From NCBI GenBank assembly GCA_003216195.1, contig QCJF01000004.1, positions 1 through 64,000 on the forward strand: a stretch of DNA of 64,000 nucleotides. Direction: 5' to 3'. A model generated the notes under the pieces. The model ran no database searches. It was not told where the DNA came from and saw only the letters and a program-made list of their open reading frames with translations. The position numbers and the translations under genes were made by a program. This document shows, in pieces, positions 52,496-62,644 of the stretch (position 1 is its first letter; the number at the start of each line of letters is the position of its first letter). This stretch comes from Pelagibacteraceae bacterium AG-404-P08. Its GTDB lineage: Bacteria > Pseudomonadota > Alphaproteobacteria > HIMB59.

Positions 52496-53519
52496 TCAAG
52501 ATTTCTGCTATTTGTACAGTGTTTAAAGCAGCTCCCTTTCTTAAATTGTCAGACACGCACCAGAAATTTAGACCATTTGGAATAGTAGGGTCTCTTCTAA
52601 TTCTGCTAACGTAAACAGGGTCTAAACCTGCAGACTCAATCGGAGTTACGTACCCCTCATCAGCACGGTAATCAATCATTTTTAGACCAGGGGATTTCTT
52701 AAAAATTTCTCTTATTTGGTCCTCATCATAAGGCTTTTCAAACTCGATGTTTACAGCTAGTGAATGAGATATAAATACTGGTACTCGAACACAAGTTGCA
52801 GTTAGTTCAATGTTTTGATCAAGAATTTTTTTTGTTTCATTGTACATTTTCCACTCTTCTTTGGTTTGACCGTCCTCTAGGAAAACATCTATATGCGGGA
52901 TAACATTAAAAGCAATCTGTTTAGTAAATTTTTCCTTCACTACTGCTTCATTTGCATAGATTGATTTAGTTTGATTAAACAATTCATCTGCAGCTTCTTT
53001 ACCTGCACCAGATACTGATTGATAAGTTGAAACAACAATTCTTTTAACTTTGAAATGATCATGCAAAGGTTTAACCGCAACTAGCATCCCCATAGTTGAA
53101 CAATTAGGATTAGAAATGATATTTTTTTTTCTAAAGTCTTTTAGCGCCTCAGGATTGACCTCAGCGACTACTAATGGGACATCTGGATCTGTTCGAAAAT
53201 GAGAGGTATTGTCAATTACTATACAACCTTGCTTGGCTGCTTTAGGAGCAAACTCGCTTGAAACTTTCGCACCTGGCGAAAAAATAGCTATGTCAGTATC
53301 AGAAAAATCATATTCAGCTAAGTCTGCTACTACAACAGACTTGTTTTCTCCGTAATCAATTGTGCTTCCTTTAGAACGAGAAGAAGCTAAAGCGATTAAA
53401 TCAGAATATTGAATTTCTTTTTCGTCAATAATATCTAAAACCTCTCTACCAACATTTCCAGTTGCTCCGACAACAGCAATTTTTGGTTTTTTAGAAGAAG
53501 CCAACTTAAATTCTCTCAA
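52473..53519 (-). CDS. asd: Aspartate-semialdehyde dehydrogenase
   Basis: Asd reduces aspartyl phosphate to aspartate semialdehyde for lysine, methionine and threonine synthesis. The 348-residue protein has the NADP motif VGATGNVGREVLDI, the catalytic cysteine in ISNPNCSTMGMLVAVKPLH, and VSGAGKEAADELFNQT. It directly follows leuB with a 14-base overlap. The grouping with leuCDB is standard in alphaproteobacteria. Confidence 0.96.
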   Translation of the reverse strand: MREFKLASSKKPKIAVVGATGNVGREVLDIIDEKEIQYSDLIALASSRSKGSTIDYGENKSVVVADLAEYDFSDTDIAIFSPGAKVSSEFAPKAAKQGCIVIDNTSHFRTDPDVPLVVAEVNPEALKDFRKKNIISNPNCSTMGMLVAVKPLHDHFKVKRIVVSTYQSVSGAGKEAADELFNQTKSIYANEAVVKEKFTKQIAFNVIPHIDVFLEDGQTKEEWKMYNETKKILDQNIELTATCVRVPVFISHSLAVNIEFEKPYDEDQIREIFKKSPGLKMIDYRADEGYVTPIESAGLDPVYVSRIRRDPTIPNGLNFWCVSDNLRKGAALNTVQIAEILIKDYLSS

Positions 53520-54588
53520 TTATTAAATCGCCCATTTTAGAACAGGAAACAAGAGTTTGGTCTTCATTTGTGTAAATGTCTCCAGTTCTGTAACCCTCAG
53601 AAAGAATTTTTTGGACAGCACTTTCTACTTTGTTAGATAACTCTGGTTTATTAAGGTTATATTTTAACATCATGGACAAACTTAAAATGGTAGCGATTGG
53701 ATTTGCTTTATCTTGACCTGCAATATCAGGGGCACTTCCATGAACGGGCTCAAAAAGTCCATGTCTTTTGCCATTTTTTTCTTCTCCTAATGATGCCGAT
53801 GGTAACATTCCAAGCGAACCAGTGAGCATAGCAGCACAATCACTCAGCAGATCTCCAAAGAGGTTATCTGTAACTATTACATCAAATTGTTTTGGGTTTC
53901 TGACAAGTTGCATGGCACAATTATCTGCTAACATATTTTCTAGTGTAATATCTGAAAAATCTTTATGAGTTTCTTTCACAATCTCTCTCCAGAGTACACC
54001 TGTTTCCATAACATTAGCTTTCTCAACAGATGTTACTTTATTATTTCTTTTTCTGGCTAAATCAAAAGCAACTCTGGCAATTCTATCTATTTCGTAATCG
54101 TAATAAATTTGTGTGTCGATTGCTTTCTTACCATTTGGTGTGTCTTCAATTCCTCGAGGTTGACCAAAATATACTCCACCAGTCAATTCTCTTACAATCA
54201 TAATATCTAAATTGTTTACCACTTCATTTTTTAAAGTTGAAGCTGAAACAAGAGCATCAAAAACTAATGCAGGTCTCAGATTTGCAAAAAGTTCTAATTC
54301 TTTCCTCAAACCTAAAAGCCCAGCTTCTGGTCTTTTTGATCTTTCAACGTCATCCCACTTTGATCCACCAACTGCACCCAATAATATAGCATCTGAATTT
54401 TTTGCTTTCTCTAAAACAGAGTTAGTTAAAGGTTCGCCATTAACATCATATGAAGCGCCTCCAACTAAATCTTTTTCATAACTTGCATTAAGACCTTGCT
54501 CATTTAATTTTTCAATTACTCTTATGGCTTGATCTGCAACTTCCACACCTATGCCATCTCCAGGTAAAACTAAAATTTTAGAACTCAT
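53506..54588 (-). CDS. leuB: 3-isopropylmalate dehydrogenase
   Basis: LeuB oxidatively decarboxylates 3-isopropylmalate in leucine synthesis. The 360-residue protein has VLPGDGIGVEVADQAIRVI at the start, RELTGGVYFGQPRG, and the NAD/metal region VTDNLFGDLLSDCAAMLTGS and EPVHGSAPDIAGQDKANP. It starts just 1 base from leuD, in leuC-leuD-leuB-asd order. Confidence 0.97.
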   Translation of the reverse strand: MSSKILVLPGDGIGVEVADQAIRVIEKLNEQGLNASYEKDLVGGASYDVNGEPLTNSVLEKAKNSDAILLGAVGGSKWDDVERSKRPEAGLLGLRKELELFANLRPALVFDALVSASTLKNEVVNNLDIMIVRELTGGVYFGQPRGIEDTPNGKKAIDTQIYYDYEIDRIARVAFDLARKRNNKVTSVEKANVMETGVLWREIVKETHKDFSDITLENMLADNCAMQLVRNPKQFDVIVTDNLFGDLLSDCAAMLTGSLGMLPSASLGEEKNGKRHGLFEPVHGSAPDIAGQDKANPIATILSLSMMLKYNLNKPELSNKVESAVQKILSEGYRTGDIYTNEDQTLVSCSKMGDLIIERI

Positions 54589-55197
54589 TTAATTTTTTTT
54601 AAATAACCAAGGTTTTTTATTTTTTTTATCCTCTTCGTATGCATTAATTTTATCTTGGTAACCAAGGGTAATGCCTATATCGTCTAATCCCTGCAAAAGT
54701 CTTTCTTTTCTGAATTCTTCAATTTCAAAATTGATTGAATGATTGCCAGCTTTAATGATTTGCTCCGGAAGGTCGATAGTGAACTCAATTTGATTTTTAG
54801 CTGCTGTCATTAATTGATCGAGGTTTTCAGGGCTGACAACTATCGGTAAAATTCCATTTTGAAAGCAATTATTATAGAAAATATCTGCAAAACTTGTTGA
54901 AATTACGCTTCTTATTCCAAAATCTTTAAGAGACCAAGGTGCGTGTTCTCTACTTGATCCACAACCAAAATTATCACCAGCAACCAAAATTTTTGACTGA
55001 TCAAAAGGAGATGTATTTAAAACAAAATCTTTAATGAGGTTTCCATCGTTATCATATCTCATCTCATAAAACAAACTTACACCAAGACCAGTTCTTTTAA
55101 TTGTTTTGAGAAATTGCTTTGGGATGATCATATCAGTATCGATATTAACAATTGGTAAAGGAGCTGCGATACCTTTTAAAGAATGAAACTTATCCAT
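54589..55197 (-). CDS. leuD: 3-isopropylmalate dehydratase small subunit
   Basis: A 202-residue swivel-domain subunit. [20 protein letters not shown] and [20 protein letters not shown] are the family motifs. It works with LeuC to isomerise 2- to 3-isopropylmalate. Placed tightly between leuC and leuB. Length is normal for the LeuD1 type. Confidence 0.97.
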   Translation of the reverse strand: MDKFHSLKGIAAPLPIVNIDTDMIIPKQFLKTIKRTGLGVSLFYEMRYDNDGNLIKDFVLNTSPFDQSKILVAGDNFGCGSSREHAPWSLKDFGIRSVISTSFADIFYNNCFQNGILPIVVSPENLDQLMTAAKNQIEFTIDLPEQIIKAGNHSINFEIEEFRKERLLQGLDDIGITLGYQDKINAYEEDKKNKKPWLFKKN

Positions 55198-55198
55198 T

Positions 55199-56608
55199 TT
55201 ATGTAAAATCTCTTATATCTGAAATGTTTCCCGTAATAGCAGATGCTGCAGCAAGCTCAGGACTCATTAAATGAGTTCTACCACCTCGGCCTTGTCTACC
55301 TTCAAAATTTCTATTAGAAGTTGATGCGCACCTTTCACCTGGTTTTAATTGATCGGGATTCATACCAAGGCACATTGAGCATCCAGCCTCTCTCCATTCG
55401 AAGCCAGCATCTTTTAAAATTATATCAATTCCTTCTTCTTCTGCTTGTTTTTTAACTAAGCCTGATCCTGGTACTATCATTGCTTGAACGTGTGAGGCAA
55501 TCTTTTTGTCCTTTACAATAGATGCAACTTTTCTTAAATCCTCAATTCGACCATTTGTGCAAGAGCCAATAAATATTTTATCTAATTTTATGTCTGTAAT
55601 TTTTGTTCCGGGCTTAAGACCCATATACTCAAGTGATCTTTCAATACTTTTCTTTTTATTTTCTGTTTTAGCACTACTTGGATTTGGCACCGTGCCTTTC
55701 ACTGACACAACATCCTCAGGGCTAGTTCCCCATGTCACCATTGGGTCAATTTCTGAACTATCTATAACTATTTCATGATCGTAATTTGCATCATTATCTG
55801 AGGGAAGAGACGACCAGTATTCTACTGCTTGATCCCAGTGTTCAGTTCCAGGGGCATAAGGTCTACCTTTTATATAATTAAAAGTTGTTTGATCTGGGCT
55901 AATTAATCCAGCACGAGCACCAGCTTCAATGCTCATATTACAAATAGTCATTCTGCCTTCCATAGAAAGGCCCATGATAGATGAACCAGCATACTCAATT
56001 ACATGACCAGTTCCCCCAGCTGTTCCAATTTTTCCAATTATGTACAAGATTAAATCTTTAGAATTTACTCCGAAAGGAAGTTCACCATTGACCGAAATTC
56101 TCATATTTTTTGCAGGATTTTGAACAATTGTTTGCGTAGCCAGAACATGCTCAACTTCACTTGTTCCGATACCAAAAGCGAGAGCTCCGAAAGCTCCATG
56201 GGTAGACGTGTGACTGTCGCCACAGACAATTGTCATGCCCGGTTGGGTAATTCCCTGCTCAGGACCAATGATGTGAACAATACCTTGTCTTTGGTCCATT
56301 AAATCAAAATATTGAATTCCATGCTCTTTAGTGTTTTTTGCTAAAGTTTCGACTTGAATTTTACTTTGTGGGTCCTCAATATTTTGTCTATTTATAGTAG
56401 GAACATTATGGTCTGCGACAGCTATCGTAGCCTCTGGTCTATGAACGGGACGATTGGATAGTTTTAATCCTTCGAAAGCTTGAGGGCTAGTTACTTCATG
56501 AACTAAATGACGATCAATATATAAAAGATTAGTCCCATCTTCTCTTTGACCGACAAGATGCTCAGACCAGATTTTATCAAAAAGTGTTTTTGGGCCTTGG
56601 TTGCTCAA
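55199..56608 (-). CDS. leuC: 3-isopropylmalate dehydratase large subunit
   Basis: A 469-residue [4Fe-4S] hydro-lyase subunit. [20 protein letters not shown] and the cluster cysteines in [15 protein letters not shown] and [13 protein letters not shown] are present, with [18 protein letters not shown] near the end. It heads leuCDB-asd and follows rplS by 10 bases. Confidence 0.97.
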   Translation of the reverse strand: MSNQGPKTLFDKIWSEHLVGQREDGTNLLYIDRHLVHEVTSPQAFEGLKLSNRPVHRPEATIAVADHNVPTINRQNIEDPQSKIQVETLAKNTKEHGIQYFDLMDQRQGIVHIIGPEQGITQPGMTIVCGDSHTSTHGAFGALAFGIGTSEVEHVLATQTIVQNPAKNMRISVNGELPFGVNSKDLILYIIGKIGTAGGTGHVIEYAGSSIMGLSMEGRMTICNMSIEAGARAGLISPDQTTFNYIKGRPYAPGTEHWDQAVEYWSSLPSDNDANYDHEIVIDSSEIDPMVTWGTSPEDVVSVKGTVPNPSSAKTENKKKSIERSLEYMGLKPGTKITDIKLDKIFIGSCTNGRIEDLRKVASIVKDKKIASHVQAMIVPGSGLVKKQAEEEGIDIILKDAGFEWREAGCSMCLGMNPDQLKPGERCASTSNRNFEGRQGRGGRTHLMSPELAAASAITGNISDIRDFT

Positions 56609-56618
56609 GATAATACTT

Positions 56619-57290
56619 TTAGCTTTTAGTTTCTACCTCTTCTATTTTTTTCTCTACAGGCTTTTCCTCTTTTGGCTCATCTTCAACTTTGGGTTCTTCT
56701 TGTGGTGATGATTCCTCTGATTTAGTTTCTTTAATTTCTTCTTTAGAGTTGTCTTCAGAATTAGGGGCTTCTTGAGATGAAGTTTCCTCTGTTTTGGTCT
56801 CTTTAGCTTCTTCCTTTGGTGTTTCGTCAGTTACAGGTGTATCTGATTTATTTTCTTCAGTACTAACCTCTGAAATTTCTTCAGCATCTTCGATTGTAGA
56901 TACAAATTGGTTATCATCATATGATCGACCGTCAGTTCTTTCTGCAATTCTTGCTTTTTTACCAGACAAACCTCTTAGATAATATAATTTAGCTCTTCTT
57001 ACATCACCAACTTTTACACGTTCGATTGAGTCGATAACATTACTGTATAATGGAAAAACCCTTTCAACACCTTCTCCACTAGAAATTTTTCTAACAGTAA
57101 ATGAAGAATTAAGACCGTTATTTTTTTTACCAATACAAACACCTTGAAATGCTTGCACTCTCTCTTTATTTCCTTCTTTAATCTTAACGTTAACTTTGAC
57201 AGTGTCACCTGGCGCGAAGTCTGAAACCTTTGAACTTTTTAAAATCTGCTGAATTTGTGATTGTTCGTAATTTTTAATAATTTCATTCAT
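56619..57290 (-). CDS. rplS: Ribosomal protein L19 with long acidic C-terminal tail
   Basis: L19 lies at the 30S-50S interface. The canonical part (about residues 1-120) includes [31 protein letters not shown] and [18 protein letters not shown]. Beyond it runs a tail of roughly 100 residues of Glu, Lys, Ser, Thr and Pro, with a repeated [13 protein letters not shown] pattern. Canonical L19 is about 115 residues. The start is placed at the second ATG (57290) because GGAG lies 6 bases before it. The longer form would add only four residues. Confidence 0.93.
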   Translation of the reverse strand: MNEIIKNYEQSQIQQILKSSKVSDFAPGDTVKVNVKIKEGNKERVQAFQGVCIGKKNNGLNSSFTVRKISSGEGVERVFPLYSNVIDSIERVKVGDVRRAKLYYLRGLSGKKARIAERTDGRSYDDNQFVSTIEDAEEISEVSTEENKSDTPVTDETPKEEAKETKTEETSSQEAPNSEDNSKEEIKETKSEESSPQEEPKVEDEPKEEKPVEKKIEEVETKS

Positions 57291-57340
57291 TGTGTGCTCC
57301 ATCCAATATTAATATATGGGTGGTATCGGAGCGGCATATT

Positions 57341-58066
57341 CTACTCATTTTTGTTTTTTTTTAAATAGTTTTTAAATAAATCTGGTCTATTTTTTTCAGT
57401 ATTTTCCAACGAATTTTGGTGTTTCCAAAGATCTATATCAGCATGTTTACCACTCACGAGTATAGAAGGTACTTCTATTTCTGAATGATCAGGGGTTATC
57501 CAAGGGTTTGGTCTAGTGAATTGATCATGTTCAACTAGTCCATTTTGAAATGACTCAATAATGTGGGTATCATTATTTCCAAGAACACCAGGTTGGAGTC
57601 TCATTAACGCCTCAATAAATAATAATGATCCTATCTCTCCTCCGTTTAATATGACATCGCTCACAGAAATTTCTTGAAATTCATAATAATCAATTACTCT
57701 TTGGTCAATGCCCTCATATCTACCATTTAGTAAAATAAAATCTTTATTTAAATTATAATTAGTTAATTTTTTTTGAGTGAGTTTTTTACCTTTGGCAGAA
57801 AAACATATTTTAATACAGCTATCTAATTCATTTTTATTAAAGTTTGCTTCGATAGATTTTGAAATTATATCAGGTCTTAATACCATACCTGCGCCACCAC
57901 TAAATGGTTTATCATCAACAGAGTTCGCAGATAAATCACTGTAATCTCTTATGTTGATAGTATTGATTTCGAAATGATTTTTTGACAGAGCTTTGCCCAA
58001 CAAGCCATGTTGTAAAATTCCAGGAAAAACTTCTGGAAATAAAGTAAGGATATTGAATTTTAACAT
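57341..58066 (-). CDS. trmD: tRNA (guanine37-N1) methyltransferase
   Basis: TrmD methylates G37 next to the anticodon using S-adenosylmethionine. The 241-residue SPOUT-family protein starts FNILTLFPEVFPGILQHGLL, with FSGGAGMVLRPDII and the trefoil-knot AdoMet region ILLNGRYEGIDQRVI and VLNGGEIGSLLF. Standard place between rimM and rplS. Confidence 0.97.
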   Translation of the reverse strand: MLKFNILTLFPEVFPGILQHGLLGKALSKNHFEINTINIRDYSDLSANSVDDKPFSGGAGMVLRPDIISKSIEANFNKNELDSCIKICFSAKGKKLTQKKLTNYNLNKDFILLNGRYEGIDQRVIDYYEFQEISVSDVILNGGEIGSLLFIEALMRLQPGVLGNNDTHIIESFQNGLVEHDQFTRPNPWITPDHSEIEVPSILVSGKHADIDLWKHQNSLENTEKNRPDLFKNYLKKNKNE

Positions 58067-58563
58067 TAATTTTTAATTATAATTTTTTTTTCTTTAATAT
58101 TTACAAATGGAAAGTTTTGTTCAGTAAATCTGAAAAATTCCTTTTTTTTACTTTTAATAAAATATATTTCCAATAAATCCCCTGCACCAAAATTTACAAC
58201 TGAAGCAACTTCTCCAACTCTCTGGTCTTTATTATCAAATACCTCAAGGCCCTCTAAATCGTGGAAATAATATTCATTTCCTTTTACTGGTGATAGTTGT
58301 TCTTTTTTTAAAAAAATTTTTTTATTAACAAACTTTTCAATTTCTGTTCTATTATTTATTTCGTCGATTGTTATAAGTGGGCTTTTTTTATCAAAAGATA
58401 CTAGTTTTAAGTTAATAGTTTTTTCATTATCTAAATAAAATCTTTTAAATTGATTTACATCACGATCATCATTTAAATAACTGTGAAACCTTAGCAGACC
58501 CTTAGTTCCTTTAGGTCTGCCAATTACACCAACTTGTATGAAACGCTTCTCAAAGGGAGTCAC
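58066..58563 (-). CDS. rimM: Ribosome maturation factor RimM
   Basis: RimM assists 30S head assembly around S19. The 165-residue protein has an N-terminal domain VGVIGRPKGTKGLLRFHSYL and a PRC-barrel C-terminal domain (YYHDLEGLEVFDNKDQRVGE). The stop overlaps the trmD start by one base. It is typical of the rpsP-rimM-trmD-rplS operon. Confidence 0.94.
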   Translation of the reverse strand: MTPFEKRFIQVGVIGRPKGTKGLLRFHSYLNDDRDVNQFKRFYLDNEKTINLKLVSFDKKSPLITIDEINNRTEIEKFVNKKIFLKKEQLSPVKGNEYYFHDLEGLEVFDNKDQRVGEVASVVNFGAGDLLEIYFIKSKKKEFFRFTEQNFPFVNIKEKKIIIKN

Positions 58564-58569
58564 AAGTAA

Positions 58570-59163
58570 TTACTCTTTAGTTTCGGGTTTATCCTCTGAA
58601 ACCTCAGTTGAACCCTCTTCCTCTTTAGGCTCTTCTTTTGCAGGAGCTTCTTCTTTCTTCTCCTCCGGCTCAGAAGTCTCCTCTGTCTTTACCTCTTCAG
58701 CTGGTTTTTCAGCTACTGCTTCTTCAACAGGCGGTTGCTCTTCTGTGGCAGTCACCTCCTCAGCAGGTTTTTCATCCTCTGCTTTAGCTGCTTCTTCAGT
58801 AGCTTTTGCATCTTCTGCAGCTTTTGATGCTGCTTCTTCTTTCGCTTTAACTCTTTCTTGAGCCTTTGCCTTTGGTAAATGCTTTTTTGTTTTCTCAGTT
58901 ATTTTTGGAGCTTCCATCATTCCTAATTCAGAGAGAATTTTTTGAACTCTTTCTGTTGGCAGGGCTCCAACTTTAAGCCAATGTTCAGCTCTTTCTTTGC
59001 TAAGCACTACTCTTTCCTTGTGATCCTTGGGAACCATTGGATTGAAGTTGCCTATTTTTTCAATGAAATTACCATCTCTTGGTGCTCTCTCATCTGCAAC
59101 TACAATTCTATAGAAAGGTCTTTTTTTTGAACCTCCTCTTGCTAGTCTTATTTTTGTCGCCAT
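58570..59163 (-). CDS. rpsP: Ribosomal protein S16 with long acidic C-terminal tail
   Basis: The first 80 or so residues are canonical S16: [20 protein letters not shown] and [13 protein letters not shown], then [11 protein letters not shown]. The remaining roughly 105 residues are a low-complexity Glu/Ala/Lys/Pro tail with [20 protein letters not shown] and many EEP blocks. S16 with long tails is known from some alphaproteobacteria, but this one exceeds the domain itself. It sits in ffh-rpsP-rimM order. Confidence 0.94.
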   Translation of the reverse strand: MATKIRLARGGSKKRPFYRIVVADERAPRDGNFIEKIGNFNPMVPKDHKERVVLSKERAEHWLKVGALPTERVQKILSELGMMEAPKITEKTKKHLPKAKAQERVKAKEEAASKAAEDAKATEEAAKAEDEKPAEEVTATEEQPPVEEAVAEKPAEEVKTEETSEPEEKKEEAPAKEEPKEEEGSTEVSEDKPETKE

Positions 59164-59181
59164 GATTTCTCCCTTCTGTAT

Positions 59182-60534
59182 TTATTCAGTCGTTGGCATT
59201 TGGTTTCCGCCTAATAAACTTTTAATTTTATTTGCAAAACCTGGTTTTTGAGCTTGTTTCATAAGTTTTTTAGTTTGCTCAAATTGTTTTAAGAGCCTGT
59301 TGACCTCGTGTACCTGTCTACCAGACCCTGTTGCTATTCTTCTTTTTCTTGAAGCTTTTAGTAAATCAGGGTCAACTCTCTCTTCTTTTGTCATTGAGCA
59401 AATAATTGCTATTTGATGATCAATAACTTTTTCGTCAAAATCTCCACTCTCCATCATATTTTTAATTTTGCTGACACCTGGCATGTGTGACATTAGTCCA
59501 GACATTCCGCCCATTTTTTTCATTTGAGTAAACTGTTTTAAAAGATCATTCATATTGAATTTCCCACTCATCATCTGAGATTGAAGATTTTCAATTTCTT
59601 TTTGATCAAAATCTTTTTGTGCTTTTTCAACTAATGAGACAACATCTCCCATACCAAGAATTCTAGAAGCTATTCTCTCTGGGTGAAAAACTTCAAAATC
59701 TCCAATATTTTCTCCGGATCCGAAGAAACGAATTGGTAAACCTGTTTGATATTTTGCTGAAAGTGCTACTCCTCCTCTAGGGTCTGCGTCTAATCTTGTT
59801 AATATAAATCCAGTAAGTGGTGCTTTGGAGTTAAAAGACTCTACAACGCTTAGGGCTTGTTGACCCATCATTGAGTCTAAAACAAGTAAATTCTCTTGTG
59901 GTTTTGCTAGATCATGAATTGTTTTAAGTTCTAAAAGTAATTCCTCATCTGTACTAATTCGACCTGAGGTATCTATAATTAAAACATCCGATAAGAGTTT
60001 TTTACTTTGTTCAAGTGCATTATTGACAATATCTTTTATATTTTCATTTATTGGCTCGATAAACTGAATATTATTTTTTTGAGATAAAATACGAAGTTGG
60101 TCTATAGCGGCTGGTCTTCTTAAATCTGTTGACACAAGTGCTACAGATTTATTAAGAGAATTTTGACAGTAATGAGCAAGTTTTGCAATTGATGTTGTTT
60201 TACCTGCACCCTGCAAACCACACATTAAAAAAGTTGAGGGTTTATTTTTAAAGTTTAACTCGCTACTTTGAACGCCAAGTATTTCTGTTAATTCATCACT
60301 TACTATTTTAATTATTTGTTGCCCTGGCTGGACGTTTTCAATTACTTTTTGACCAAGTGCTTTTTCTTGGATTTTTTTAATAAGATCTTTAGATACTTTA
60401 AGAGAGACATCTGCCTCTAACAAAGCAACTCTAACCTCTCGCAGAGTTGTCTCTAAATCCTTTTCAGTGATAGCACCTTTATTTGAGAGACCTTGAAAAA
60501 TTCCGGTTATCTTATTTGTTATATTTTCTAACAT
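59182..60534 (-). CDS. ffh: Signal recognition particle protein Ffh
   Basis: Ffh is the GTPase of the signal recognition particle that binds signal sequences and the 4.5S RNA. The 450-residue protein has an N domain, a G domain with GLQGAGKTTSIAKLA and VLIIDTSGR, TRLDADPRGGVALS, and a methionine-rich M domain (FTQMKKMGGMSGLMSHMPGV) with the SGSGR RNA-binding loop as TGSGRQVHEV. It is first in the ffh-rpsP-rimM-trmD-rplS run. Its RNA partner is at 7073. Confidence 0.97.
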   Translation of the reverse strand: MLENITNKITGIFQGLSNKGAITEKDLETTLREVRVALLEADVSLKVSKDLIKKIQEKALGQKVIENVQPGQQIIKIVSDELTEILGVQSSELNFKNKPSTFLMCGLQGAGKTTSIAKLAHYCQNSLNKSVALVSTDLRRPAAIDQLRILSQKNNIQFIEPINENIKDIVNNALEQSKKLLSDVLIIDTSGRISTDEELLLELKTIHDLAKPQENLLVLDSMMGQQALSVVESFNSKAPLTGFILTRLDADPRGGVALSAKYQTGLPIRFFGSGENIGDFEVFHPERIASRILGMGDVVSLVEKAQKDFDQKEIENLQSQMMSGKFNMNDLLKQFTQMKKMGGMSGLMSHMPGVSKIKNMMESGDFDEKVIDHQIAIICSMTKEERVDPDLLKASRKRRIATGSGRQVHEVNRLLKQFEQTKKLMKQAQKPGFANKIKSLLGGNQMPTTE

Positions 60535-60551
60535 TTAAAAAATAAAAAAAA

Positions 60552-60576
60552 TCGGCGAATGATACTCATCGGCCGA
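60552..60576 (-). promoter_or_regulatory. Terminator-like hairpin directly upstream of ffh
   Basis: TCGGC (60552-60556) pairs with GCCGA (60572-60576), with inner ATGA/TCAT pairs. Read on the minus strand the stem is followed by eight T and then the ffh ATG 17 bases later. No minus-strand gene lies upstream, so this could be an attenuator for the ffh operon, or simply the end of antisense transcription from the dapF side. Confidence 0.4.
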
Positions 60577-60625
60577 CTAATTTTTCCTTTATTTAGTGAG
60601 GAATTTATATCACTATAGCTGGTCT

Positions 60626-61438
60626 ATGAAAATACCTTTTATGAAAGCTCAAGGAGCAGGAAATGACTTTATTATTGTGGATAAAAACGTTGATTTCATT
60701 AGAAAGTCAAAAAAGGTTATTAAAAGACTTTGCGACAGGCGTTTTGGGGTAGGTTGCGATCAATTAATTCTATTAAAAAAAATCAGCTCATATTATCAAG
60801 TTACATTTTATAACTCAGATGGCTCACTTGGGAAAAATTGTGGGAATGGATTGCGATGTGCCTACAAATATTTAGTTGAAGTAAAAAAAGTTAAAAAGGC
60901 AGTCATAAAAACTCATAAATTTTTACATTTTGGTAAGAAAGCTCAAAAGGAATACAAAATCAATGTTGGGAAAGTAACTTTAGATTGGAAAAAAATTCCT
61001 TTATCAAAAAAAATGGACTCTCAAAGTATTCAAATTAAAAGAATAAAGATACCTGGGTTAATAAAAATAATGGGGGCAAATATTGGAAACCCTCATTGTG
61101 TAGTATTAGTAAAGAATTTAAAGCTAATTAAATTAAATATGTTAGGGCCTTCACTTGTAAAAAATAAATTATTTCCTGATCAAGCTAATATTACTTTTGT
61201 AGAGGTATTAAAAAAATCTAAAGTGAAAGTATTATTTTGGGAGAGAGGTGGCGGACATACACTAGCATGTGGTTCAGGAACTTGTGCTACTGCTTTTGTT
61301 TTAAATTATAATGGCTTTGTGTCCTCTAAAATCGAAGTGGTTACTGAACGATCAGTATTAAAAACAGAAATCAAGGACAAGATGGTGTTCCTTCAAGGCC
61401 CTGCAGAGTTAGTTTATCAATCGTCAATTAATATTTAA
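60626..61438 (+). CDS. dapF: Diaminopimelate epimerase
   Basis: DapF converts LL- to meso-diaminopimelate for lysine and peptidoglycan synthesis. Both catalytic cysteines are visible: NCGNGLRC (Cys72) and ACGSGTCATAF. FMKAQGAGNDFIIVD is the conserved N-terminus. I start at ATG 60626, giving 270 residues. A GTG 30 bases upstream would add ten residues outside the family. It touches mtaB with no spacer. Confidence 0.95.
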   Translation: MKIPFMKAQGAGNDFIIVDKNVDFIRKSKKVIKRLCDRRFGVGCDQLILLKKISSYYQVTFYNSDGSLGKNCGNGLRCAYKYLVEVKKVKKAVIKTHKFLHFGKKAQKEYKINVGKVTLDWKKIPLSKKMDSQSIQIKRIKIPGLIKIMGANIGNPHCVVLVKNLKLIKLNMLGPSLVKNKLFPDQANITFVEVLKKSKVKVLFWERGGGHTLACGSGTCATAFVLNYNGFVSSKIEVVTERSVLKTEIKDKMVFLQGPAELVYQSSINI

Positions 61439-62644
61439 ATGTCTAAAGTTGTTAATTTTGGATGTCGACTAAATAACTTTGAAGGAAAAAAAATTGAAGA
61501 ATTATTAGTAAATAATAATGAAAATATGGTTGTTATAAACTCTTGTGCCGTCACAAATGAGACTGAGAGGCAGGTAAGACAGACTATTAGAAAAATTAAA
61601 AAAGAATATCCTGATAAAAAAATTGTTATGACTGGATGTGCTGCTCAAATATCTCCAGATAAGTATTCTTCAATGACTGAGGTCGATAAAGTTATTGATA
61701 ATATAAGTAAACTGAAATCAGAAACTTGGACAACTTTACTTGATGAAGAACTCGAAGTAGATTTCAAGGAAGACATCTTCGACTCTCCTCAAGATATCCG
61801 ACCGTCTTTGGATAATAAAAACCTTAACATCAGAGAAAGCCTTGTAATTCAGCAAGGATGCAATCACAGGTGTACGTTTTGTATCATTCCTTTTGGTAGA
61901 GGTAATAATAGGAGTTTTGATCCATTTTACTTAATTGATGAGGTGGAAAGAGTTGTAGAAAATGGTGTCAAAGAAATTGTTCTAACAGGTGTTGATATTT
62001 CAGATTATGGAAGTGATTTTGATCACAAATATAAAATGAGCAATTTAATTTTAGATATTTTAGATAAAACTAAATTACAACGTCTTCGACTCTCGTCGAT
62101 AGATTGTGTTGAAGTTGATGAAAGTTTTAATGAAGTGCTAGAAAATCAAAGGGTTATGCCACATCTTCATCTTAGTATACAGTCTGGTGATGACATGATA
62201 CTGAAAAGAATGAAAAGAAGACATAATTCGAAAGATGTATTTCAATTTGTCGAGCGTTGTAAAAAAATTAGAAAAGATATTTCATTTGGTGCAGATATTA
62301 TTGCTGGATTTCCTACAGAAACAGATGCTATGTTCGGAAATACATACAAACTATTAAGAGACAATGAAATTTCTCACCTCCACATATTTCCTTTTTCTCC
62401 AAAAAATAATACTCCTGCATCAAGGATGCCTCAGGTTTCTAAACCAATTATTAAAAAAAGAGCAAAAAATTTAAGGGATCTAGGTGAATTAATTTTAAAG
62501 AAAGTAAAGTCCAAACTTTCATTACCAAGGGAGATCCTTATTGAAGAATTAAATTCAGGATTAGCTATTGGATATGATCAAAATTATATCAAACATAAAG
62601 TACCCTTAGTAGGTGTACCTGTTGGAGAAGTAATCAGGGTTTAA
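61439..62644 (+). CDS. mtaB: tRNA t6A37 methylthiotransferase MtaB-like
   Basis: MtaB adds a methylthio group to t6A37 in tRNAs reading ANN codons. The 401-residue protein has the N-terminal cluster cysteines (FGCRLNNFE, INSCAVTNE, TGCAAQ) and a radical SAM motif CNHRCTFC with GRGNNRS. The C-terminal TRAM domain is small. It belongs to the MiaB-like family; MtaB rather than MiaB is chosen from the NFGCRLN start and the RQVRQTIRK segment. It ends one base into ftsY. Confidence 0.9.
   Translation: MSKVVNFGCRLNNFEGKKIEELLVNNNENMVVINSCAVTNETERQVRQTIRKIKKEYPDKKIVMTGCAAQISPDKYSSMTEVDKVIDNISKLKSETWTTLLDEELEVDFKEDIFDSPQDIRPSLDNKNLNIRESLVIQQGCNHRCTFCIIPFGRGNNRSFDPFYLIDEVERVVENGVKEIVLTGVDISDYGSDFDHKYKMSNLILDILDKTKLQRLRLSSIDCVEVDESFNEVLENQRVMPHLHLSIQSGDDMILKRMKRRHNSKDVFQFVERCKKIRKDISFGADIIAGFPTETDAMFGNTYKLLRDNEISHLHIFPFSPKNNTPASRMPQVSKPIIKKRAKNLRDLGELILKKVKSKLSLPREILIEELNSGLAIGYDQNYIKHKVPLVGVPVGEVIRV

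Noticed and set aside
56794-56982. Serine-rich plus-strand ORF opposite rplS
   Set aside because: Antisense shadow of the acidic L19 tail, with no ribosome-binding site and no recognisable domain.
58538-58861. Serine/alanine-rich plus-strand ORF of 107 codons
   Set aside because: It is the antisense shadow of the Glu/Ala-rich tail of S16 (GAA/GCT codons read backwards give Ser/Ala runs).
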